Notes: a model not told the origin generated them from the sequence alone. Shown: positions 8,577 through 16,742, counted from the first letter of the stretch. The stretch is 64,000 nt of DNA from Afipia sp. (GCA_016201045.1 JACQDM010000005.1:1-64000); one strand, 5' to 3'. Made by a program: numbers and translations.

Positions 8577-10063
8577 TAGCCGACGCCCAACTCGTCGTAG
8601 AGATTGCGGAACACCTCCGGCAACACGTCTGGCAAATCTTCCGCGATCAGTCCGGGACCGAATGCGTGCCCCGCCTCGCCGTGCATCCAGACCGCGATGC
8701 ATGCGGCCTCGAACGGTGGGACATTCTGCGCGAGCACACCGCCGATCATACCGGCCAGCACATCGCCCGATCCCGCGGTCGCCAACCACGGCGGCGCGTT
8801 CGCCGCAATCGCAGCACGTCCATCGCGCGAAGCGACGACGGTGTCCGGGCCTTTGATGAGAACCACCGCGCCGCTCTTTGCAGCGGCGTCCCGCGCACGC
8901 TGCAATTTCGATGCTGTAGCATCGAGATCGCCGAACAGCCTTTTGAATTCGCCCTCGTGCGGGGTGAGAACAACACGCGTCGCGCTTTGCTTCTTGATCG
9001 CCGCGAACAGCGCTTTCGGATCGTCGGCAAAACTCGTCAGCGCATCGGCGTCGAGAACCAGAGCGCGCTGCAATTTCAAGACAGTGCCGACGAAATTGCG
9101 CGTGCGCTCGCCGATGCCCGCACCCGGCCCGATCACGACGGAATTCAACCGCTTGTCGTTCAACAATTCCGAGAACTGGTGAACGCCGTCGGTGACGCGG
9201 ACCATCACCGCCGTGAGTGCGGCCGCATTGATCGCCAGTGCGTCGGCAGGCGTCGCCACGGTCACGAGCCCCGCGCCCGCGCGCAATGCGCCGCGCGCGC
9301 TCAATCGCGCCGCACCCGTCGCTGCCATGTCGCCGGAAACGACGACCGCATGCCCGCGCGCGTATTTATGGCCGTCGATCTGCGGGACCGGAAACGCATC
9401 GGCCCATAGTTCGGGGACGTTCTCGAACGTCTGAGGTTTGATCGTGTCGAGAACGTCGCGCGAAATGCCGATATCGGCGACAACAACCTCGCCGCAGTGA
9501 AGCCGCCCCGGCAGCAAAAGATGCGCCGGCTTGCGGCGGAAGAAAGTAACGGTGCGTGCGGCATTCACAGCAACGCCCATCACCGCGCCGCTGTCGCCGT
9601 GAATGCCGCTGGGCAGATCGATGCTCAAAATCGGTGCGCCATTCGCATTCATCGCCTCGATCATCGTCCGCGGATCGCCCTTTACCGGACGATCGAGACC
9701 CGCGCCGAACAGCGCATCGATGATGAGCGACGGCCTGCCGAGCGATGACGAAGCGAACGGCAGCACCGCGCCTTTCCATTCCGCCGCAGCCAGCGCCGCG
9801 TCGCCTTTGAGCGAAGCGCGTTCGCACAACAGGACTAAACTCACGTCGCGGCCCGAAGCCGCCAACTCAGTCGCCGCAACAAAACCGTCGCCGCCATTGT
9901 TGCCGCGACCGGCAACGACGAGAATTGTCCCCTGCGGGCACATCTCCAATGCGGCCCGCGCCACCGCGCGACCGGCGTTCTGCATCAGCGTGAATCCGCT
10001 GGTGCCCCGCGCGATGGCTTCTGCATCGGCCCGCGCCATCTCGGATACGCTGAGAACCTCCAT
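8573..10063 (-). CDS. nnr: Bifunctional NAD(P)H-hydrate epimerase / ADP-dependent dehydratase
   Basis: A 496-residue fusion that repairs damaged NAD(P)H. The N-terminal YjeF epimerase domain (about residues 1-215) shows VVAGRGNNGGDGFVAA and a DALFGAGLDRP segment. The C-terminal ribokinase-like dehydratase domain (about 225-490) shows GPGAGIGERTR, LTPHEGEF and TAGSGDVLAGMIGG. I start it at the ATG giving MEVLSVSEMARAD because AGGTGAGG precedes it at a good distance; longer in-frame starts exist. It may be functionally linked to glnB downstream, as the neighbourhood is often conserved, but it is transcribed divergently from it. Confidence 0.92.
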   Translation of the reverse strand: MEVLSVSEMARADAEAIARGTSGFTLMQNAGRAVARAALEMCPQGTILVVAGRGNNGGDGFVAATELAASGRDVSLVLLCERASLKGDAALAAAEWKGAVLPFASSSLGRPSLIIDALFGAGLDRPVKGDPRTMIEAMNANGAPILSIDLPSGIHGDSGAVMGVAVNAARTVTFFRRKPAHLLLPGRLHCGEVVVADIGISRDVLDTIKPQTFENVPELWADAFPVPQIDGHKYARGHAVVVSGDMAATGAARLSARGALRAGAGLVTVATPADALAINAAALTAVMVRVTDGVHQFSELLNDKRLNSVVIGPGAGIGERTRNFVGTVLKLQRALVLDADALTSFADDPKALFAAIKKQSATRVVLTPHEGEFKRLFGDLDATASKLQRARDAAAKSGAVVLIKGPDTVVASRDGRAAIAANAPPWLATAGSGDVLAGMIGGVLAQNVPPFEAACIAVWMHGEAGHAFGPGLIAEDLPDVLPEVFRNLYDELGVGY

Positions 10064-10248
10064 GCCGCTTGCCTCACCTTTGCGCCTCATCGTGAGGCAC
10101 CGCCTTCCGAACAAAACGAATACTTTTGCTCAACCGAAAGGCATATTGCCTAAACGCGCGGCGTCTGCTCTTTACACAGGCGTCAAAGCCGCGCGAGTTT
10201 ATCCGCTAACAAACTGATATCACGGCCAAATCAAACGCAATTAACGAT

Positions 10249-10264
10249 TGGCATGGACCCTGCT
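10249..10264 (+). promoter_or_regulatory. Sigma-54 promoter candidate for glnB-glnA
   Basis: TGGCAT-N5-CTGCT matches the GG-N10-GC core of sigma-54 promoters (consensus TGGCAC-N5-TTGCW). It lies 186 bp upstream of the glnB start. In Bradyrhizobium, glnB is known to have a nitrogen-regulated sigma-54 promoter in addition to a second one. A short palindrome (AGGCA-TAT-TGCCT, 10139-10151) about 100 bp upstream could be a regulator site, but it is not a clear NtrC box. The nnr-glnB gap (10064-10449) holds no gene. Confidence 0.55.
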
Positions 10265-10407
10265 TTTAACGGCTCAACATTGAGTTTGCCGCACCCCGCC
10301 CGATCCGGACAGGGTGACAAAAGCCGTCGCCCTTCGGAAGCCTTGCAGCATTCTCGAAAGTCGCGGCCAAAAGGGCAGATCGCGCAACGACGCGCAAATG
10401 GAAATGA

Positions 10408-10788
<381 letters not shown>

Positions 10789-10933
10789 TTCGCTGCTCGC
10801 CCTTCCCGCCCGAAAACTTCGCGGCCGCTCGCGGCTGGCAGCCTTGTGCAGCCGGTTGCGCTCCTACTAGTATCGCCGCGAATTCCAGACCAGACCGCCA
10901 GCACCACCAGACAGACGACACAAAGGGGTAATC

Positions 10934-12343
10934 ATGAAGACCGGCAAAGACGTCCTGAAAGCTCTCAAGGACAACGACGTCAAATACGTCGACCTGCGTT
11001 TCACCGATCCGCGCGGCAAGTGGCAGCACGTCACCTTCGACGTCACGATGATCGACGACGATGTTTTCGCCGACGGCCTGATGTTCGACGGCTCGTCGAT
11101 CGCCGGCTGGAAAGCCATCAACGAATCCGACATGTGCCTGATGCCGGATCCCGTCACCGCGACCATCGATCCGTTCTTTGCTGAAACCACGATGGTCATC
11201 ACCTGCGACATTCTCGAACCGACCACCGGCGAGCCCTACAACCGCGACCCGCGCGGCATCGCCAAGAAGGCCGAAGCGATGGTGAAGTCGATGGGCGTCG
11301 GCGACAGCGTGTTCGTCGGCCCGGAAGCCGAGTTCTTCGTGTTCGACGATGTGCGCTTCCAGACCACGCCCTACAACACCGGCTTCAAGCTCGACTCCTC
11401 CGAACTGCCGATCAACTCCGACACAGAATATGAAGGCGGCAATCTCGGCCACCGCATCCGCACCAAGGCCGGCTACTTCCCGGTGCCGCCGCAGGACAGT
11501 GTGCAGGACATGCGCTCGGAGATGCTCGGCTCGATGGCCAAGATGGGCGTCAAAGTCGAGAAGCACCACCACGAGGTCGCTTCCGCCCAGCACGAACTCG
11601 GCATGAAGTTCGACACGCTGACCCACATGGCCGACCAGATGCAGATCTATAAATATTGCATCCATCAGGTCGCGCACATCTACGGCAAGACGGCGACGTT
11701 CATGCCGAAGCCGGTTTACGGCGACAACGGCTCGGGCATGCATGTGCACCAGTCGATCTGGAAGGACGGCAAGCCGGTGTTTGCCGGCAACAAATACGCC
11801 GATCTTTCAGAGACCTGCCTCCACTACATCGGCGGCATCATCAAGCACGCCAAGGCGATCAACGCCTTCACCAATCCGTCCACCAACTCCTACAAGCGTC
11901 TGGTGCCGGGTTATGAGGCGCCGGTGCTGCTCGCTTACTCTGCTCGTAACAGGTCTGCGTCATGCCGCATTCCGTTCACCACCAACCCGAAGGCCAAGCG
12001 CGTCGAAGTGCGTTTCCCCGATCCGATGGCAAACCCTTATCTCGGCTTCGCCGCGATGCTGATGGCGGGCCTCGACGGCATCAAGAACAAGATCGATCCG
12101 GGTCCGGCGATGGACAAGGACCTCTACGATCTGCCGAAGGAAGAGCTGAAGTCGATCCCGACCGTGTGCGGCTCGCTGCGCGAGGCATTGGAAAATCTCG
12201 ACAAGGACCGTGCGTTCCTCAAAAACGGCGGCGTGTTCGACGACGACTTCATCGACAGCTTCATCGAGCTGAAGATGACGGAAGTCGCGCGTTTCGAGAT
12301 GACGCCGCATCCGGTGGAATTCGAGATGTATTATTCGCAGTAA
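10934..12343 (+). CDS. glnA: Glutamine synthetase type I
   Basis: A 469-residue GSI that makes glutamine from glutamate, ammonia and ATP in a dodecamer. Visible signatures are DGSSIAGW (residues 54-61), the metal and ATP segments ([22 protein letters not shown]) and the arginine segment NRSASCRIP. The adenylylation site is Tyr398 in [10 protein letters not shown], so activity should be switched off by GlnE, as in GSI-beta enzymes. A good ribosome-binding site (AAAGGGG) precedes the ATG. A strong terminator follows, and beyond it the composition shifts to an AT-richer accessory patch. Confidence 0.98.
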   Translation: MKTGKDVLKALKDNDVKYVDLRFTDPRGKWQHVTFDVTMIDDDVFADGLMFDGSSIAGWKAINESDMCLMPDPVTATIDPFFAETTMVITCDILEPTTGEPYNRDPRGIAKKAEAMVKSMGVGDSVFVGPEAEFFVFDDVRFQTTPYNTGFKLDSSELPINSDTEYEGGNLGHRIRTKAGYFPVPPQDSVQDMRSEMLGSMAKMGVKVEKHHHEVASAQHELGMKFDTLTHMADQMQIYKYCIHQVAHIYGKTATFMPKPVYGDNGSGMHVHQSIWKDGKPVFAGNKYADLSETCLHYIGGIIKHAKAINAFTNPSTNSYKRLVPGYEAPVLLAYSARNRSASCRIPFTTNPKAKRVEVRFPDPMANPYLGFAAMLMAGLDGIKNKIDPGPAMDKDLYDLPKEELKSIPTVCGSLREALENLDKDRAFLKNGGVFDDDFIDSFIELKMTEVARFEMTPHPVEFEMYYSQ

Positions 12344-12373
12344 GGTTTTCGCTGCGAGAGATATGAAATGCAG

Positions 12374-12403
12374 AAGCCGCCCAGAGATGGGCGGCTTTTT
12401 TTT
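12374..12403 (+). terminator. Strong terminator of glnA
   Basis: A 10-bp stem AAGCCGCCCA / TGGGCGGCTT with loop GAGA is followed by a run of eight T in total. The next ATG (tcmP) is only 15 bp beyond the T run, so tcmP has almost no room for a separate promoter. Confidence 0.92.
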
Positions 12404-12417
12404 AGAGAGAAATATAG

Positions 12418-13317
12418 ATGGCCAACGGTCACGAATTTGGTGGTCAACATACCGAACTGAAACTCTCAATTGTTGAGGGATACCTTCGAGCGTTTACAAC
12501 CGCGCTCCGGCCGCAGTTTAAGGAGCTTTGGTACATTGATGCGTTTGCCGGCACTGGAAACAGAACTGTCAGAAGCGTCTATGAAGGTAGTCAGCTCTTA
12601 GAACTACCTGTCGTAGAAAAGGTTGAAATACGCCGCGGATCAGCACAGATCGCTCTCGATATAAATCCTGCTTTTGATCTCATAGTTTTTATTGAGAAAA
12701 ACGCTGCCTATATCTCTGAACTAAATTCGTTATCAGCGAGATATGCAGGTCGCCGAGTCGTTGTTGCTCAGGATGACGCAAACGATGCTCTTAAATCACT
12801 CGTGCGAAATAATCACTGGGATGACAAGCGCGCGGTTGTGTTTCTCGATCCGTATGGAATGGAAGTAGAATGGTCGACGCTGGAAGCGCTCGCGTCAACA
12901 AAGGCTATAGACGTTTGGTTTTTGTTTTCGCTGGCTGGTCTTTTTCGTCAGGCGACACGGCGTCTAACGGATATTGATGAACACAAACGCGCAGCCCTAA
13001 CGCGAATGTTTGGCTCCGACAGTTGGGAAGGCGAACTATATCCCATCGATGATCGAACAGATTTGTTCGGGAAAGCGGTTGAACGAACGCGGGAATTAGA
13101 CCCTGCCGGCCTAGAGAAGTACGTAAAGAGTCGTCTAGAAACGATCTTTGCGCGCGTTCTTGATCCGCTTGCTCTTCCAGTTGACACGCGACCTCAGAGG
13201 TTTTCGCTTTTTCTTTGTATCTCTAATCCGACGCCAAAAGCCATCGGACTCGCGTCAAATATCGGAGAACACCTGCTCAATCCCAAAAGGCATCTCATCA
13301 TAGGTCCGTCCTCTTAA
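12418..13317 (+). CDS. tcmP: Three-Cys-motif partner protein, methyltransferase-like
   Basis: A 299-residue protein of the TcmP family, which is named for its repeated pairing with three-cysteine-motif (DUF5131) proteins, here encoded convergently. The N-terminus has the family pattern HTELKL (residues 11-16). A Rossmann methyltransferase layout follows: motif I DAFAGTG (41-47), an acidic motif II in FIEK (91-94), QDD around 118-120, and motif IV-like LDPYG (143-147). The C-terminal half is poorly conserved in the family. Composition is visibly AT-richer than that of its neighbours (AAA, TTA, ATA, AGA codons), suggesting horizontal acquisition. Substrate and reaction are unknown. Its last 63 bp overlap the end of the DUF5131 gene on the other strand. 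Confidence 0.85.
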   Translation: MANGHEFGGQHTELKLSIVEGYLRAFTTALRPQFKELWYIDAFAGTGNRTVRSVYEGSQLLELPVVEKVEIRRGSAQIALDINPAFDLIVFIEKNAAYISELNSLSARYAGRRVVVAQDDANDALKSLVRNNHWDDKRAVVFLDPYGMEVEWSTLEALASTKAIDVWFLFSLAGLFRQATRRLTDIDEHKRAALTRMFGSDSWEGELYPIDDRTDLFGKAVERTRELDPAGLEKYVKSRLETIFARVLDPLALPVDTRPQRFSLFLCISNPTPKAIGLASNIGEHLLNPKRHLIIGPSS

Positions 13318-14025
13318 GACCCTGCCTGCCGTTTTTTTGTTTTTTCCACCCCACTGCTTGAAAAAGAAAGCAGCACCAGAACGACGGCACATCGATTCAA
13401 TTTCATCCACCCACTCGCGCTCCATGTTACGAGAGCGAGGTCCACTTTCTCCACCAACGATTGCCCAATGAATTGCTCGCAAATCACCGGCCGCGACTGA
13501 GCCAAGGAGAGGCTCAAATGAAACAAACCTGACTGCCGCCGGCACATTCCGAAGATGGTCAAGGCGGTCCAAAACGCGCTCGTCTTCGACGCTCGTGCCC
13601 AGCCATACATTCCTGAGAACCGAAAAACTAGCGCTGCTGAGAATCTCAGCCATTCGTTCGGGACGTTTGGTGAGAATTTGATATGTGTGTCGTGGCGTAT
13701 CTCGCATAACATCCCACATTTGGCGGATGAAATTTGTGGGCACGTCCTCATGGAAAAGGTCCGACATTGAGTTGACGAAGACCTTGCGAGGTTTTGACCA
13801 TGAAGCGGGAATCGCAAGTGACTTTTCGTCAATGCGTATCTGCCCGGTCCATACAGCTCGACCGCCACTTTTTCGAGTCAAGCCGGAGTATTTCTCTGTT
13901 CCCATCGCTTCGAGCCTCGCGGCCATCCGCATGGCGTAACAATTGCTACAGCCAGCGGTAATGACGCTACAGCCTGCAACCGGATTCCAGGTTGCGTCGG
14001 TCCACTCGATCGATGTGTCGGCCAT
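13255..14025 (-). CDS. DUF5131 (Gp37/Gp68) three-Cys-motif protein
   Basis: A 256-residue protein of the phage Gp37/Gp68-like DUF5131 family. I start it at MADTSIEWTDATW because GGAG lies 7 bp upstream. The N-terminus has the cluster Cys19-x6-Cys26-x2-Cys29 (GCSVITAGCSNC), which resembles, but is not identical to, a radical-SAM iron-sulfur site (C-x3-C-x2-C). Further family motifs are VFVNSMSDLFHEDVP, ILTKRPERM, SFEPLLG, IVGGESGP, FFFKQWGG and the ending GRTYDEMP. The protein looks complete. It is convergent with tcmP, its usual partner. The biochemical role is unknown; a radical or metal-cluster chemistry acting with the TcmP methyltransferase-like protein is an inference. Confidence 0.85.
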   Translation of the reverse strand: MADTSIEWTDATWNPVAGCSVITAGCSNCYAMRMAARLEAMGTEKYSGLTRKSGGRAVWTGQIRIDEKSLAIPASWSKPRKVFVNSMSDLFHEDVPTNFIRQMWDVMRDTPRHTYQILTKRPERMAEILSSASFSVLRNVWLGTSVEDERVLDRLDHLRNVPAAVRFVSFEPLLGSVAAGDLRAIHWAIVGGESGPRSRNMEREWVDEIESMCRRSGAAFFFKQWGGKNKKTAGRVLRGRTYDEMPFGIEQVFSDI

Positions 14026-14060
14026 ATTTTCACTCCGATAACTCAACTCATCATAAGTAA

Positions 14061-14075
14061 GTCCAGACTCTGGAC
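14061..14075. promoter_or_regulatory. Operator-like palindrome upstream of the DUF5131 gene
   Basis: GTCCAGACTCTGGAC is a perfect inverted repeat with 7-bp arms. It sits 36 bp upstream of the DUF5131 ATG and 18 bp from the rightward -35 box at 14093, so a bound dimer could control both directions. No regulator gene is next to it. Confidence 0.6.
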
Positions 14076-14092
14076 AAATGATTAAATCCCTA

Positions 14093-14121
14093 TTGACCTT
14101 TCACATCTTCTGGATTATATT
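14093..14121 (+). promoter_or_regulatory. Sigma-70-type promoter pointing right
   Basis: TTGACC (14093-14098), a 17-bp spacer and TATATT (14116-14121) make a near-consensus promoter. The expected start is near 14128, and no convincing coding gene follows before 14842. On the opposite strand the same bases read TATAAT (14119-14114), a possible -10 box for the DUF5131 gene, but no matching -35 box was seen. Confidence 0.6.
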
Positions 14122-14127
14122 CCTATC

Positions 14128-14570
14128 CATCCCGTTCGCGAGGGGCGCTTCATGAGGCGTCTTGAAGTGGGGCGGGATGCGGTGCGCGCGCGTGAACTTC
14201 GCAAGTTCACGTCCGTGAGGTTGAGGGTCGCCGACCGGGCCAACTACGTGGCTCTGCCTTCGGTGGCTGCACGCGGTGCGGCTGAACGGCGGCGAAATCC
14301 GCCCGGATGAACGAACGTCGAAAGCATTCGGATCCCGCACCCGGAAGAGCGGTCCCTCAAACAGAAAAACCGCAGCAGTCAGGTTTGCGCAGACTGCGGA
14401 AACCTGTCTGCGCTTGGTGCGCCGAAAGGCGATGCGCTTCTTTCCCGCTTGGAGAGAAGCGAGCCAAGACCGTTGCGCCTTTCGGCGCGCCATGCCCCTC
14501 ACCTCGCATTCCGCGAGAACCCGACGCATGCGCGGAGAAAACGCTGTTTGAAAATTGAATCCGGAAGAGA
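14128..14570 (+). other. Hairpin-rich noncoding element (possible structured RNA)
   Basis: This 440-bp stretch has no convincing gene on either strand but a chain of inverted repeats: CATCCCG/CGGGATG (14128-14134 / 14173-14179); CGTGAACTT/AAGTTCACG with a 3-nt loop (14191-14211); AGGTTT/AAACCT and GCGCAGAC/GTCTGCGC interleaved (14381-14413); and a perfect 13-bp arm GCGCCGAAAGGCG/CGCCTTTCGGCGC (14419-14431 / 14476-14488) enclosing CGCTTCT/AGAAGCG. It begins where the promoter at 14093 should start transcription. No T-rich terminator was found at its end. It could be a structured RNA or a chromosomal repeat; I could not identify the family. Confidence 0.45.
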
Positions 14571-14594
14571 CAGGAGAATGCTTATCCAGCTTCC

Positions 14595-14713
14595 AATGTC
14601 GTCCCGGCGAAGGCCGGGACCCATACTCCCTGCGTTTTGAGAGTATTGTGGAACGCAGATCAAAGCGCAAAACAGAACACGGTGGTTATGGGTCCCCGCC
14701 TTCGCGGGGACGA
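14595..14713. repeat. REP/BIME-type extragenic palindrome
   Basis: GTCCCGGC-GAAG-GCCGGGAC followed by CCATA (from 14601) is mirrored by TATGGG-TCCCCGC-CTT-GCGGGGA-CGAC (about 14687-14713). This gives two small hairpins inside one large inverted repeat. The unit (GTCGTCCC ... GGGACCCATA) is a very common extragenic palindrome in Bradyrhizobium and relatives. The remaining 14714-14841 shows no gene and should hold the promoter of the next gene. Confidence 0.8.
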
Positions 14714-14841
14714 CCCGATAGAATCGATCACGATGACATGGAGCAATCACAATATGCGGCAATTGTGCCGCGCCATCTTCTCTTGATCCCACAGCATGTT
14801 TCGGCGAAGAGTGCTGCAACAAATTTTTAGAAGGAATAGTC

Positions 14842-16020
14842 GTGGCCGCACCCTCGAAAAACAGACTGGATGCCCGCAGCGATCTCGCCTGGTCCATTGC
14901 GATGGGCGGCATGGGCATCGTGCTGTTCGCCGCCCTGCTCGCGCTGTCGTGGTATTACGCGGCGACGATATTTTTGATTTTCGCGGGCATCTTGCTCGGC
15001 GTCGCGCTGAACGCGATGACCGAACTGCTCGGCCGCGTGTTGCCCTCTCCGCATTCGCTGCGGCTCGCCATCGTCTGCCTGTTGCTCGCGGGCGCGCTAT
15101 CGGGCGTGGTGTTTCTCGGCGGCTCCACCATCGCGCAGCAGGCCACGGTCCTGAGCAACACCATCAAAGGCCAGCTGGTCAACGTGAAGGCGTTCCTCGA
15201 ACAGCACGGCGTCGATACGAGCTTCCTCGAACTCGGAAGCCCTGCGGCGACGGCGACCGCTGCGGCGGCAGCCGCAAATACGGACACACCCTCCTCCACC
15301 ACGCCCGCTCCGGCGAAGACGCCCTCGCTCCCCAGCGCCGGCGCGATTGCATCGAGCGGCGGCGCCATCGTCAGCCAGACATTCAAGCTGCTTCTCGGCA
15401 CGCTGGGCGCCGTCGGCAATTTCTTCATCGTGCTGTTTTTGGGATTGTCGTTCGCCGCGCAGCCGAGCGTCTATCGCAACGGGCTGTTGCGCATCGCGCC
15501 CGCCAAACACCGGCTGTTCGTCACAACGATCGTCGATCGCGTCGGCTACACGCTGGAGCGCTGGCTGATCGCGCAGATGGTGACGATGTTCGCGGTGTTT
15601 CTCACCACATGGATCGGGCTTGCGGTCATCGGCATTCCAAGCTCGTTCATTCTCGGCATTCAGGCGGGCCTGCTCGCCTTCATCCCGACCATCGGCGCGC
15701 TGATCGGCGGGTTGATCGTGGTGCTCGCGAGCCTCGCTTCGGGTTGGGTCGCCGCCGCCAGCGCCGCGCTGCTGTTTCTCGGCGTGCATGCGCTCGAAAG
15801 CTATATCCTGACGCCGATCATCCAGCGTCAGGCGCTCGACATTCCGCCTGCGACATTGTTCGCGTTCCAGATCCTGCTCGGCATCGTGTTCGGGCTGTGG
15901 GGTTTGGCGCTGGCGTTGCCGCTGATGGCCATCGGCAAAGTCATTCTCGACGTGACGCGCAATGAAAAATTGCCGCCGATGAAAGCGCTCGCGCCGCCAA
16001 AACAAAAGGCGCTCCGATGA
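14842..16020 (+). CDS. AI-2E family (PerM-type) transporter
   Basis: A 392-residue inner-membrane protein starting at GTG with AGAAGGA upstream. There are two or three N-terminal transmembrane helices (about residues 15-85), a soluble Ala/Thr/Pro-rich loop (about 130-170), and a second bundle with the family's QMVTMFAVFLTTWIGLAVIG and IPTIGALIGGLIV patterns and HALESYILTPIIQ. Known members export varied substrates (AI-2 for TqsA, sodium/proton exchange for others), so the substrate cannot be told from sequence. It stands alone, and its 3' end overlaps the terminator of the convergent monooxygenase gene. Confidence 0.88.
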   Translation: MAAPSKNRLDARSDLAWSIAMGGMGIVLFAALLALSWYYAATIFLIFAGILLGVALNAMTELLGRVLPSPHSLRLAIVCLLLAGALSGVVFLGGSTIAQQATVLSNTIKGQLVNVKAFLEQHGVDTSFLELGSPAATATAAAAAANTDTPSSTTPAPAKTPSLPSAGAIASSGGAIVSQTFKLLLGTLGAVGNFFIVLFLGLSFAAQPSVYRNGLLRIAPAKHRLFVTTIVDRVGYTLERWLIAQMVTMFAVFLTTWIGLAVIGIPSSFILGIQAGLLAFIPTIGALIGGLIVVLASLASGWVAAASAALLFLGVHALESYILTPIIQRQALDIPPATLFAFQILLGIVFGLWGLALALPLMAIGKVILDVTRNEKLPPMKALAPPKQKALR

Positions 16021-16025
16021 GCGCC
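16008..16025 (-). terminator. Terminator of the monooxygenase gene
   Basis: GGCGCTC / GAGCGCC with a 4-nt loop, followed on the minus strand by TTTTGTTTT. It overlaps the last codons of the convergent AI-2E transporter gene. Confidence 0.7.
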
Positions 16026-16050
16026 TCGTGTTCGCGAATCGTGACGTGCA

Positions 16051-16347
16051 TCAGAAGGTCGCCACCGTGGTGGTGTGCTCGACCTCCGGCGGTGACGCAA
16101 AATGCGGGCCGACCAGCGCGCGCCATTCCGGGAAGTTCGGGCCTTCGCGGAAATCCACCGTGTGGTTTTCCAGCGTCTCCCACTTGATGAGGAGACGATA
16201 GCGCGACGGCTTTTCGATGGAGCGGTGCAGTTCGAAACTTTTCCAGCCCTTGCAGCGCTTGAAGATCGTCTGCGCCATGTTCACAGCAGCCTCGAAATCC
16301 TTCTCCTGCCCCGGCTTGATCTCGATCTGCGCGATTTCCGTAATCAT
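16051..16347 (-). CDS. Antibiotic biosynthesis monooxygenase (ABM) family protein
   Basis: A 98-residue small alpha/beta ferredoxin-like protein. The ATG giving MITEIAQIEIKPGQE starts the domain and has AGG upstream; a longer in-frame start 17 codons earlier is unlikely. Family patterns are the opening strand, then FEAAVNMAQTIFKRCKGW, and RYRLLIKWETLENHTVDFREGPNFPEWRAL. Members are cofactor-free oxygenases or haem-degrading enzymes acting as dimers; no specific substrate can be assigned. It is a single-gene unit with its own terminator, convergent with the AI-2E transporter. Confidence 0.85.
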   Translation of the reverse strand: MITEIAQIEIKPGQEKDFEAAVNMAQTIFKRCKGWKSFELHRSIEKPSRYRLLIKWETLENHTVDFREGPNFPEWRALVGPHFASPPEVEHTTTVATF

Positions 16348-16399
16348 GATGTTGCCTTTCGTGAATGCGCAAAGGCTGTAGCGCACTTCAGCGCGCACG

Positions 16400-16426
16400 A
16401 AAACAAAAAGCGCCCGAAGGCGCTTT
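16400..16426 (-). terminator. Terminator of the small membrane protein gene
   Basis: AAAGCGCC / GGCGCTTT with a 4-nt loop (16407-16426), then TTGTTTTC on the minus strand. It lies about 30 bp after the stop of the gene at 16457-16690. Confidence 0.7.
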
Positions 16427-16456
16427 ATCGATCCGATGCTTTTTTGCTATTCGCGG

Positions 16457-16690
16457 TCAGAGAACCAGCAGTAGAATGCCGGACAGAGTGAACACGCAGC
16501 CCGTCAGCAGCAGGGCCTGCCAGTCGAACGGCGCGCCATAGCGCCCCTCCTTCCGCCGCAGCGTGACCAGCGCGTCCTCGTATTCGTCCGACGTCGAAAA
16601 CATGCAGGCAAAACCGTCGCGCGCGGTGGTGGCCGCAGCGTCAAGCGCGGTGATATCCGCCGGATGATCCTCGGGACTCGTCGTCAACAT
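16457..16690 (-). CDS. Small C-tail-anchored membrane protein
   Basis: A 77-residue protein of unknown function. Residues 1-55 are soluble and mildly acidic with a central Cys (DGFACMF). Residues about 57-77 form one hydrophobic helix that ends at the stop (LLLTGCVFTLSGILLLVL), so the protein is probably anchored by its C-terminus with the N-terminus in the cytoplasm. It lies 52 bp after the diguanylate cyclase gene on the same strand and has its own terminator, so the two may be cotranscribed. No family recognised. Confidence 0.65.
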   Translation of the reverse strand: MLTTSPEDHPADITALDAAATTARDGFACMFSTSDEYEDALVTLRRKEGRYGAPFDWQALLLTGCVFTLSGILLLVL

Positions 16691-16742
16691 ATCTCAAGGA
16701 TAAGTCGCGAATGGTAAATGGAAGGTTAGCGCGCGTGGGCGC

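Noticed and set aside
14101-14670. A 189-codon minus-strand frame across the hairpin-rich region
   Set aside because: Arg/Ser/Pro-rich translation with no domain, crosses several perfect inverted repeats, and no ribosome-binding site; better explained as noncoding.
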